Shown here one piece after another: positions 1 through 5,106 of a stretch of DNA of 5,106 nucleotides. The translations under genes and the position numbers were made by a program. This stretch comes from Candidatus Altimarinota bacterium (GTDB lineage Bacteria > Patescibacteriota > Gracilibacteria > UBA4473): the NCBI GenBank assembly GCA_018401175.1, contig JAGYLK010000055.1, positions 1 through 5,106 on the forward strand, given 5' to 3'. Under the pieces are notes generated by a model. It did not search any database and had not been told where the DNA came from. It saw only the letters and a program-made list of their open reading frames with translations. Positions within the stretch are counted from its first letter, which is position 1; each line of letters opens with the position of its first letter.

Positions 1-24
1 TTTAAAAGAACAAAAAAACTTTTC

Positions 25-351
25 TTACTTTGCGATCATTTTTTCTTTTGAACGGCGAATCTGGGTTTTGAGATTGTCGTGCAAAAGATCTGCTAATTTT
101 TTAATATTATCCGCATCTACCTCGGCGCGCAACGTTCCATGGTTTTTACACGTAATCGTTCCAACAGCCTGAAACCTGTCTCCGGAGTTATGTTTTAATT
201 TCTGCAGTTTTATCTCGGCAGTGATAGTGTCGGTCACTTCTTTTTGTGACACATCTCCCATATATTTCTTGAGGGGGGAAAATCGTTTCTCAAAATACGC
301 TTTATCTTCATCAAATAGCGTTACGTCTCCGGCCTGAAAATGAAAAATCAT
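25..351 (-). CDS. hpf: Short ribosome hibernation promoting factor (HPF/RaiA, S30AE family)
   Basis: The 108-residue protein has the length and layout of short HPF/YfiA proteins. An N-terminal beta strand (residues 2-11, IFHFQAGDVT) is followed by a helix with the family pattern of acidic and basic residues (about 14-32, ending LKKYMGD). Central strands lie at about 42-78 (TAEIKLQ, FQAVGTITCKN, TLRAEVDA), and a basic C-terminal helix spans about 80-104 (LADLLHDNLKTQIRRSKEK). Family members bind the 30S decoding region and hold ribosomes inactive under nutrient limitation. The C-terminal dimerisation domain of long HPF is absent, so by family analogy it would act like the short form. It is the last gene of the purF operon, 12 nt after purM and in the same reading frame as purM. 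The start is supported by homology at residue 2 and an AAGGA motif just upstream. Linking a hibernation factor to purine synthesis genes could couple translation capacity to nucleotide supply, but that is inference. Confidence 0.88.
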   Translation of the reverse strand: MIFHFQAGDVTLFDEDKAYFEKRFSPLKKYMGDVSQKEVTDTITAEIKLQKLKHNSGDRFQAVGTITCKNHGTLRAEVDADNIKKLADLLHDNLKTQIRRSKEKMIAK

Positions 352-353
352 AT

Positions 354-358
354 TCCTT
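354..358 (-). promoter_or_regulatory. Shine-Dalgarno motif of hpf with unusually short spacing
   Basis: The minus strand reads AAGGA, then two bases (AT), then the ATG of hpf. It is the only clear Shine-Dalgarno-like motif next to a start in the four-gene operon. It lies in the 12-nt gap after the purM stop. The usual spacing is about 5-9 nt, so this one is short, but no other in-frame start fits the protein family. Confidence 0.5.
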
Positions 359-363
359 ATGGG

Positions 364-1449
364 TTAAAAATTGAGAAGTTCTCCCGAATATTTCGAAAGT
401 ATCTCAATTTTACCTGAGTCTGTAATCTCGCCAACTTTTTTTGCTTGCAATTCTTCGTCTTCAGCGTTGAGTGCATCACAAATAGAAGAAGTATCTTCAG
501 CATTACAAATGATCATCATTGCTGTTCCCGAATGCCATGTTTTATACGCTTCAGCATCATCAACATTTCCTAATTGCTTGAGCTCTGCCAATGCTTCATG
601 CGGGGAATGAAGATCATCAAATCGCGCCCCAAGTCCCGAGGGAAGAAGACGCGGAACATTTCCAGGAATTCCTCCTCCGGTAATATGAATGACTCCCGAA
701 ATAGTGAATTTTCGTTTTTCATCAAATCCTCCCAAGACCGCATTTAACACCGATCGATGAAAAATTTTACTAGGAGTAAGAAGTATTTCTCCCCAGGTTT
801 TTCCATCGTTCCACTCTATGTCATGCCAGGTTTCCCCAAAATTTGTTTCACAAATCTTCCGTGCCAACGAAACTCCATTCGACCGCAACACTCTTCCAGC
901 TAAACCAATAATAGCCTGTCCTTTTTGTATATTCTTTCCGGTAATAAATTTTTCTTTTTTTACCACTCCAATAGCAGTAGCATTCCAAATCATTCGGGAG
1001 CAAGCTCCAGGGACTTCTGCGATTTCTCCCCCAGGAATAACTATTTTTTGTTGAATACATGCTCGAGCCAAACTCGCCGTTGCTGTTTCAATCATTTCGA
1101 GATCAATGAAGGGAACATCAAATGTATTGCTCACAGAAACACATTCCGCTCCTACGCAAATCGCATCATCCGCAACCATCGCCAATAAGTCTTCGCCCAA
1201 CGTATCGTATTTTTTACATCGTTCCGCAATTTCAGATTTTGTGCCAGTTCCATCATCATTTTGAATAAGGAGGAAGTCACCAAAATCTAATGCTCCAGCA
1301 AATCCACCATCTAATTGAAGCGGCGCTCCGATCATTGTTTCTCGAGAGGCAAACGTTGTTTTTGCATTTTTATAAGCCGCCTTACTTGCCTGTTCTCCAG
1401 CAGATATATTCACTCCTGATGCGGCATACGTCAACTTTTGATCGTTCAT
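364..1449 (-). CDS. purM: Phosphoribosylformylglycinamidine cyclo-ligase (AIR synthetase), divergent
   Basis: PurM closes the imidazole ring in de novo purine synthesis, converting FGAM plus ATP to AIR in the cytosol. The 361-residue protein follows the family from end to end. It has the N-terminal YAASGVNISAG block (8-18; compare YKDAGVDIDAG in E. coli), the nucleotide/Mg loop DDGTGTK (65-71), LLAMVADDAICVGAE (88-102), PGGEIAEVPG (139-148), RSNGVSLARK (189-198), HITGGGIPGNVPRLLP (255-270) and a GNVD..EAYKTW.SG segment (294-308). Several signature positions differ from classical PurM. The His before SNG is Arg189, PGGE replaces VGGE, and WHSGTAMMI stands where classical PurM has an N.G.GM motif. 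From memory, the Bacteroidetes-type PurM also lacks that His, so this may be a known divergent branch rather than an inactive enzyme. The start ATG overlaps the preceding stop as ATGA with no Shine-Dalgarno motif, which suggests translational coupling. Another AIR-synthase-related protein is possible, but purF in the same operon supports purM. Confidence 0.9.
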   Translation of the reverse strand: MNDQKLTYAASGVNISAGEQASKAAYKNAKTTFASRETMIGAPLQLDGGFAGALDFGDFLLIQNDDGTGTKSEIAERCKKYDTLGEDLLAMVADDAICVGAECVSVSNTFDVPFIDLEMIETATASLARACIQQKIVIPGGEIAEVPGACSRMIWNATAIGVVKKEKFITGKNIQKGQAIIGLAGRVLRSNGVSLARKICETNFGETWHDIEWNDGKTWGEILLTPSKIFHRSVLNAVLGGFDEKRKFTISGVIHITGGGIPGNVPRLLPSGLGARFDDLHSPHEALAELKQLGNVDDAEAYKTWHSGTAMMIICNAEDTSSICDALNAEDEELQAKKVGEITDSGKIEILSKYSGELLNF

Positions 1450-2333
1450 TTTTCAAAAACAATAATACCAATTCCATCTCCCAAAATAGCGTTGAGATTC
1501 TGAAGCTCTCGACGTTTCGTTTTTCCCAAATGAACCAACAACAGCGGGGTTCCTTCTTTTTTCATACAATCAGCAAGGGGAGTAACCTCGAAATATTTGC
1601 CAGCAATTGGAAAGGTGCTCACAAGACGGGGGAGTTCAAATGTTTCTATGAAATCATTCATTTGTCTTTGATCATGTTTTGCTATTTTTTCATTTATACG
1701 AAGGACTGCTGATTCAGGAAATATTTCATATACTTGCTCTACAAAAGAAATATATCCCCTAAAGGATTCTCGCACATACGCAATAATTGTTGCACATGCC
1801 ACACTGAGTATAAACACCGCAATGAGAACCCATGAAAGAGGAACCGTAAGTGGTTCAACCGCCAATTTGGGATCCGTTATTTTTATAGGAATAACAGAGT
1901 CAATATTCGTTTGTTCAATTTCTTCTTTCAAGAGAGTTTGGATGGCTGCCAATAAAGCATCTGCTTTTTCCAGATCCTTGCCAGAAAGATTTACCGTCCA
2001 AAAAACATTTAAACGATTTTGTTTTCGAGCCGCCATCTTTCGTTTTAATCCAGAAACATCAACTTCTGCGATCTTCAGTACTTCTTGCTGAAAATTTGGA
2101 TCTTTTGCCCATCCCGCAATCATTTCTGCAATTTTTTCTGCTGATTCTACTCCATCATTCAAAAAACTCTTTTCTTCCGCGGCCACCGGTTTAACTGTGA
2201 AAAAAATGGTATATTTCTCTACGGGAGGGAGTACCAAATACAGAGAAAGGAGAACTGCTCCTGTAAGCAGAAATATGCTTATCCAGTGAAGAGGACGTCG
2301 CAATACCGGAGACAAAAAATCAAGGAAGGTCAT
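1446..2333 (-). CDS. Wzz-like (chain-length determinant) two-TM membrane protein
   Basis: The 295-residue protein has the topology of Wzz/polysaccharide co-polymerases. A short N-terminal segment precedes TM1 (about 17-36, ISIFLLTGAVLLSLYLVLPP). An extracytoplasmic region follows (about 38-165), with beta-rich ends and a likely helical, charged middle. A Pro-containing stretch (VEPLTVPLSW) leads into TM2 (about 167-187, VLIAVFILSVACATIIAYV). About 108 residues then lie in the cytoplasm. Just after TM2, RESFRGYISFVEQV resembles the juxtamembrane segment of Wzz/Wzc proteins. The tail (about 249-295, with TPLADC and LLLVHLGKTKRREL) resembles the end of a tyrosine-kinase (CpsD/Wzc) domain, but no Walker A motif is present. 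Such proteins normally set polysaccharide length at the cell envelope; any role here is inferred from topology only. The start overlaps the purF stop (TAATG) and the stop overlaps purM (ATGA), so it is embedded in the purine operon. No Shine-Dalgarno motif is visible. Confidence 0.75.
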   Translation of the reverse strand: MTFLDFLSPVLRRPLHWISIFLLTGAVLLSLYLVLPPVEKYTIFFTVKPVAAEEKSFLNDGVESAEKIAEMIAGWAKDPNFQQEVLKIAEVDVSGLKRKMAARKQNRLNVFWTVNLSGKDLEKADALLAAIQTLLKEEIEQTNIDSVIPIKITDPKLAVEPLTVPLSWVLIAVFILSVACATIIAYVRESFRGYISFVEQVYEIFPESAVLRINEKIAKHDQRQMNDFIETFELPRLVSTFPIAGKYFEVTPLADCMKKEGTPLLLVHLGKTKRRELQNLNAILGDGIGIIVFEK

Positions 2334-3844
2334 TAATTTGAAGATGAAATTTGGGGAAAGGGGATTTTATTTGATTTTTGGGTACCTCGTCCAGAGAATT
2401 CAACCTTTCGTAATAATTCCTCATCTACTTCTGGTGTTGGATAATGCCCATCAAATACCCCCGTATGAAACCCATCGACTTCCGGATTTCCTACACGAGC
2501 AGCCTCAATGAGATCGGGAACTGTTTGATAAAATAATTCATCCGCTCCAATAACCTTCCTGACTTCATCAATCGTCAAGTTATTAGCGATTAATTCTGCA
2601 CGAGTTGGAATATCAACTCCATATACATCTGGATTTATTACTGGAGGTGCTCCACTTGCAACATATACCTTTTTGGCGCCTGCTTTTCGACAGAGCTCAA
2701 TAATTTGCTTCATCGTATTTCCTCGAACAATAGAATCATCTACAAGAAGAATATTCCTATTTCGAAATTCAAGTTCAATGGGATTCAGCTTTTGACGAAT
2801 AGATTTTTGCCTTTCTGCTTGCCCCGGCATTATAAATGTTCTCCCAATGTATCGATTTTTTACCAATCCTTCTCTGTATTTTATGCCCAAGTCTTGTGAC
2901 ATTTGGAGCGCCAATGGACGCCCCGAATCGGGGACAGGGATTATGGAATCGATTTCTAATTTCTCAAGAAGGGGTTCTATCTGCTTCGCCAAAGAAGATC
3001 CCAAACGAAGACGTGTTTTATACACAGAAATTTTATTAATCATTGTATCTGGACGAGCCAGGTATACGTATTCAAAAATACAAGGATAGAGCTTTCCAGG
3101 AACACACTGATGTGCGTACATTTCTCCGTTGTAATCGATGAGAATTGCTTCTCCCGGAGCAACATCTCGAACAACTTCAAACCCCAATGTTTTGATTGCC
3201 ACGTCTTCTGATGCAAAAATCCATTCTGTTCCCTTTGTTGTTTCTTTTTTTCCCAATACTAATGGACGAATCCCATATGGGTCTCGAAAAGCAAACATTC
3301 CCGCTCCATCAACAATAGTAATAATCGAATATGCCCCTTGTACTCGTTTCATAAGCTTTTCCGTTGCTTTAAACAAAGCTTCTTTATTTCCTACTTCTGG
3401 ATTATGTTTCATTACTTGATGAATCTTGTCGGCAAAGACATTTAACATTACTTCGGTATCTGAATCTGTCCGTAAATGACGACGATATTTCTGTTGTACT
3501 CGTTCTTGAAGTTCTTCTGTGTTCGTAAGATTTCCATTATGAATGAGAAAAATCCCTAATGGCGCATTTACGAAAAACGGTTGTGCCTCATCAAGAACGT
3601 CAAAACTGCCACAGGTTGTATAACGACAATGTCCGAGTCCAAATCTTCCGGTAAGCTTTTGAATTCCTTCCTGAGTAAAGGCATCTTTTACGAGGCCAAA
3701 TCCTCGTTGATCTCGAAATTTTTTTCCATCAAAACTCACCATACCGGCAGAATCCTGTCCACGGTGTTGTAACATTAAGAGCCCGTCGTACAAATCAAGA
3801 ACTACGTTGTCTTTCGGTTTTACGATACCAATGATTCCGCACAT
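2333..3844 (-). CDS. purF: Amidophosphoribosyltransferase (glutamine PRPP amidotransferase)
   Basis: PurF makes 5-phosphoribosylamine from PRPP and glutamine, the committed step of purine synthesis. I place the start at the ATG at 3844, which gives 503 residues beginning MCGIIGIV, so Cys2 becomes the N-terminal nucleophile after Met removal. The open frame extends 18 codons upstream to a TTG, but that part resembles no PurF sequence and overlaps a likely promoter. The glutaminase domain shows LQHRGQDSAG (25-34), GHCRYTT (71-77, Arg74), HNGNLTN (102-108) and RTDSDTE (125-131). The transferase domain shows PVPDSGRP (303-310), KNRYIGRTFI (329-338) and the PRPP loop LLVDDSIVRGNT (366-377), then YGVDIPTRAELIA (408-420). 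Three of the four Fe-S ligands of the Bacillus-type enzyme appear replaced (Asp406, His460, Val463; only Cys255 remains), so the cluster is probably absent. It is the first gene of the operon, and the Wzz-like gene follows by a TAATG overlap. Confidence 0.96.
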   Translation of the reverse strand: MCGIIGIVKPKDNVVLDLYDGLLMLQHRGQDSAGMVSFDGKKFRDQRGFGLVKDAFTQEGIQKLTGRFGLGHCRYTTCGSFDVLDEAQPFFVNAPLGIFLIHNGNLTNTEELQERVQQKYRRHLRTDSDTEVMLNVFADKIHQVMKHNPEVGNKEALFKATEKLMKRVQGAYSIITIVDGAGMFAFRDPYGIRPLVLGKKETTKGTEWIFASEDVAIKTLGFEVVRDVAPGEAILIDYNGEMYAHQCVPGKLYPCIFEYVYLARPDTMINKISVYKTRLRLGSSLAKQIEPLLEKLEIDSIIPVPDSGRPLALQMSQDLGIKYREGLVKNRYIGRTFIMPGQAERQKSIRQKLNPIELEFRNRNILLVDDSIVRGNTMKQIIELCRKAGAKKVYVASGAPPVINPDVYGVDIPTRAELIANNLTIDEVRKVIGADELFYQTVPDLIEAARVGNPEVDGFHTGVFDGHYPTPEVDEELLRKVEFSGRGTQKSNKIPFPQISSSN

Positions 3845-3870
3845 GCGTGGTAGTGGGAGAAAACAGCAGT

Positions 3871-3898
3871 AGTGTACGGATTTTTCAGGGTCTGGCAA
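3871..3898 (-). promoter_or_regulatory. Candidate sigma-70-type promoter of the purF operon
   Basis: On the minus strand, TTGCCA (3898-3893, five of six matches to TTGACA) is followed after 16 nt by TACACT (3876-3871, four of six to TATAAT). A/T-rich tracts lie upstream and could act as an UP element. Transcription would start near 3864, giving a leader of about 20 nt before the purF ATG. No Shine-Dalgarno motif lies in that leader. The -35 box includes the upstream TTG, which argues against that codon being the real start of purF. The call rests on consensus matching only. Confidence 0.4.
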
Positions 3899-3913
3899 AT
3901 TGTTTCACAGGAA

Positions 3914-3923
3914 TTTCATGAAA
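3914..3923. other. 10-bp perfect palindrome in the divergent intergenic region
   Basis: TTTCATGAAA is a perfect inverted repeat lying 16 bp upstream of the candidate purF -35 box, between two divergently read genes. The position would suit a small operator, but ten symmetric A/T-rich bases can arise by chance and no second copy is seen. No regulator is encoded nearby. Confidence 0.2.
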
Positions 3924-3979
3924 AAAAAGTTGAAAGAACTCATTTTTAAAAAAAGAAGAATATGATACCGTTTCTGCGA

Positions 3980-3985
3980 TATAAT
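3980..3985 (+). promoter_or_regulatory. -10 box (TATAAT) of the HAD phosphatase gene; probable leaderless start
   Basis: A perfect TATAAT is followed by a T-run and then the ATG at 3994. The usual 6-8 nt between the -10 box and the transcription start would put the mRNA 5' end at about 3992-3994, at or within two bases of the start codon. No Shine-Dalgarno motif precedes the ATG, which fits a leaderless transcript. There is no convincing -35 hexamer at 16-18 nt, so the promoter is supported only by the -10 box and its position. Confidence 0.5.
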
Positions 3986-3993
3986 TTTTTTTC

Positions 3994-4647
3994 ATGCCCA
4001 AGGTTAGTTTTTTTGATTTAGATCATACGCTTATTGCAAACGACTGCGATGTTTCCTGGAAAGAATTTCTGATAGAAGAAGGGATTGCTCCTGCGAATGC
4101 AATGGAACTGTCTCGAAAATTTTTCGATCAATATATTGCTGGAGTACGCATTGGAGAGGATTTTTTGAAATTCCAGTTAGAGGAATTTATTGGAAAAACG
4201 GAGGCGGAAATGAAACCGTTCACTGAAAAACACTGTCACAAAAAGGTGCTGCCAAGAGTTATGCATGATGCACGCGCCGTTTTGAATGATCGTCTCCAAA
4301 CAGACCGGGTTGTTTGTCTTCTTACTGCTTCGCAAGCACCAATTGTTGCTCCTATTGCAAAAGTACTCGGGATAGAACATGTATGCCCCAATCGATTAGA
4401 AATAAAAAATGGAGTATTTACAGGAAATATAGAAGATCCATTTTCGGGAGGAGAAGGGAAAGTTTTTTATGCGCAAGAATTTTGCAAGAAGCACGGTGCG
4501 AAACTCGAAGAGGCAGAGTATTTTGGAGATAGCTATTCAGATCGATTTATTCTCGATGCAGTTGGCGTACCCGTCGCCGTAAATCCGGGAGAAGCCCTTC
4601 TAACAATTGCAAAAAGAAAGGGGTGGCGAGTTGTACAATGGAGCTAA
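3994..4647 (+). CDS. HAD-superfamily subfamily IB phosphatase (SerB-like fold)
   Basis: The 217-residue soluble protein has all four HAD motifs. Motif I is FFDLDHTL (6-13), with Asp8 as nucleophile and Asp10 as acid/base. Motif II is CLLTAS (108-113, Thr111), motif III is Lys156 in GGEGKVFYA, and motif IV is YFGDSYSD (176-183, Asp179 and Asp183). The helical stretch at about 15-85 between motifs I and II is the C1-type cap of subfamily IB, the group that contains phosphoserine phosphatase and many uncharacterised phosphatases. It should hydrolyse a small phosphate monoester using Mg2+, but the substrate cannot be read from the sequence. The similarity seems closer to the general HAD-IB hydrolases than to true SerB. 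It is read divergently from purF, with a perfect -10 box at its 5' end and no Shine-Dalgarno motif. Its TAA stop overlaps the stop of the convergent downstream gene. Later in-frame Met codons would remove motif I, so this start is firm. Confidence 0.92.
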   Translation: MPKVSFFDLDHTLIANDCDVSWKEFLIEEGIAPANAMELSRKFFDQYIAGVRIGEDFLKFQLEEFIGKTEAEMKPFTEKHCHKKVLPRVMHDARAVLNDRLQTDRVVCLLTASQAPIVAPIAKVLGIEHVCPNRLEIKNGVFTGNIEDPFSGGEGKVFYAQEFCKKHGAKLEEAEYFGDSYSDRFILDAVGVPVAVNPGEALLTIAKRKGWRVVQWS

Positions 4648-5106
4648 AGAAATGGATTGTATGACCATTGAAGAAGTGCTTGTCTCTGTTTTGGACGACA
4701 ATTCAAATCGCCTGCCGCACAATTTTTTCGTATTTGTCCTTGATGACGTGAAAATGCTTTCCAACGCTTTATTTGTCGCGTGTCTAACGCGGCATCTCTT
4801 CGTCCTAAATAATATCGACAATACCACTGAAACCATCCGCGAACATCAGGATCATTCGGAGTAATCCATAATTTCTGTCGCCAAACGGAAAGAGGTTGCC
4901 GCGATTTTATTTTGAAATAATTACACTCGATATCGGGTTTATCGAGAGAGTGTCTTGCCTTCTCAAACCATTCCTCCGGGAATTCATCATGACAATCATT
5001 GAGATATTTTCCTTCAAAAATACCTAATTCTAGCATTTCTGGAGGAGAAAAGTGTGGCTTGAATTCCGGATCAAAATTTTTGCCAACAAACTCCGAGAGA
5101 ATATAT
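4644..5106 (-). CDS. Conserved Trp/Arg-rich protein of unknown function, 5' end cut by window edge
   Basis: The visible part is 153 residues ending at a TAG stop. The first Met in frame is at 5036, but the frame stays open to the right edge. The 23 codons before that Met look like family sequence (for example FDPEFKPHFSPPEML), so the gene starts outside the window. I recognise a conserved pattern without a known function: FSPPEMLELGIFEGKYL.DC (19-38), then PLSVW...LWI (71-81), then RGWFQWYCRYYLGRR (89-103), then RQIKRW (110-115), and near the end C......CRPKQRQALLQW (129-147). The 153 residues contain seven Trp and five Cys and are strongly basic toward the C terminus. There is no signal peptide, membrane segment or classical catalytic motif in the visible part. 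From memory, similar proteins occur in diverse bacteria and some algae or plants; I could not check this. It is convergent with the HAD gene and shares overlapping stop bases with it. Confidence 0.8.
   Translation of the reverse strand, partial: YILSEFVGKNFDPEFKPHFSPPEMLELGIFEGKYLNDCHDEFPEEWFEKARHSLDKPDIECNYFKIKSRQPLSVWRQKLWITPNDPDVRGWFQWYCRYYLGRRDAALDTRQIKRWKAFSRHQGQIRKNCAAGDLNCRPKQRQALLQWSYNPFL

Noticed and set aside
1..24. Possible terminator after hpf: AAAAG/CTTTT inverted repeat with A/T runs
   Set aside because: The stem is only five almost all A/T pairs with a 10-nt loop and has no G/C-rich core. The sequence ends at the window edge, so it cannot be judged.
1446..1448. UGA read as glycine (code 25, Gracilibacteria)
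   Set aside because: This UGA ends the Wzz-like protein at a natural C terminus, exactly in an ATGA overlap with purM. No gene has an internal UGA, so the standard code fits.
1290..1712. Plus-strand 140-codon open frame across the purM and Wzz-like genes
   Set aside because: It is antisense to two well-supported coding regions, and its product is low in recognisable motifs and rich in Phe/Ser/His, as expected of a shadow frame.
3845..3898. TTG-initiated N-terminal extension of PurF (18 residues)
   Set aside because: PurF needs Cys directly after the initiator Met or after a cleaved propeptide. The extension has no recognisable family sequence, no Shine-Dalgarno motif, and overlaps a candidate promoter.
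3936..3966. TTGAAA (3930-3935) with TATGAT (3961-3966) as a plus-strand promoter
   Set aside because: The spacer is 25 nt, too long for a sigma-70 promoter, and the TATAAT at 3980 is a better -10 candidate.
4607..4864. Plus-strand 85-codon open frame over the HAD end and the unknown gene
   Set aside because: It lies opposite the strongly conserved Trp/Arg-rich gene on the minus strand and its product has no recognisable features.

Overview
The window is AT-rich, gene-dense bacterial DNA read with the standard code. UGA works as a stop: the Wzz-like gene ends in TGA, and no internal UGA is needed anywhere. Four things point loosely to a small-genome lineage such as Patescibacteria (CPR), possibly Peregrinibacteria-like: extreme packing, genes that start with no Shine-Dalgarno motif, a short hibernation factor and a divergent PurM. 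This placement is an inference from style; there is no rRNA or marker gene here to prove it. If it is right, the use of UGA as a stop argues against the code-25 Gracilibacteria/Absconditabacteria.

Positions 25-3844, minus strand, hold a four-gene operon read right to left: purF (first step of de novo purine synthesis), a two-transmembrane Wzz/chain-length-determinant-like protein, purM (fifth step, AIR synthetase) and a short ribosome hibernation factor of the HPF/RaiA family. The junctions are TAATG (1-nt overlap), ATGA (4-nt overlap) and a 12-nt gap. Co-transcription and translational coupling are therefore very likely. An envelope-polysaccharide-type membrane protein between two purine genes is the most unusual layout feature.

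Positions 3845-3993 are a 149-bp divergent intergenic region. It carries a plausible promoter for the pur operon on the minus strand and a perfect TATAAT box on the plus strand. That box lies so close to the next gene that its mRNA is probably leaderless.

Positions 3994-4647, plus strand, encode a HAD-superfamily subfamily IB phosphatase (SerB-like fold) with all four catalytic motifs intact. Its stop codon interlocks tail-to-tail with the stop of the last gene.

Positions 4644-5106, minus strand, hold the 3' part of a gene whose start lies beyond the right edge. Its Trp/Arg/Cys-rich product belongs to what I recall as a widespread conserved family of unknown function.

I see no RNA genes, mobile elements, CRISPR arrays or long repeats. 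No stretch over 300 bases lacks a gene.
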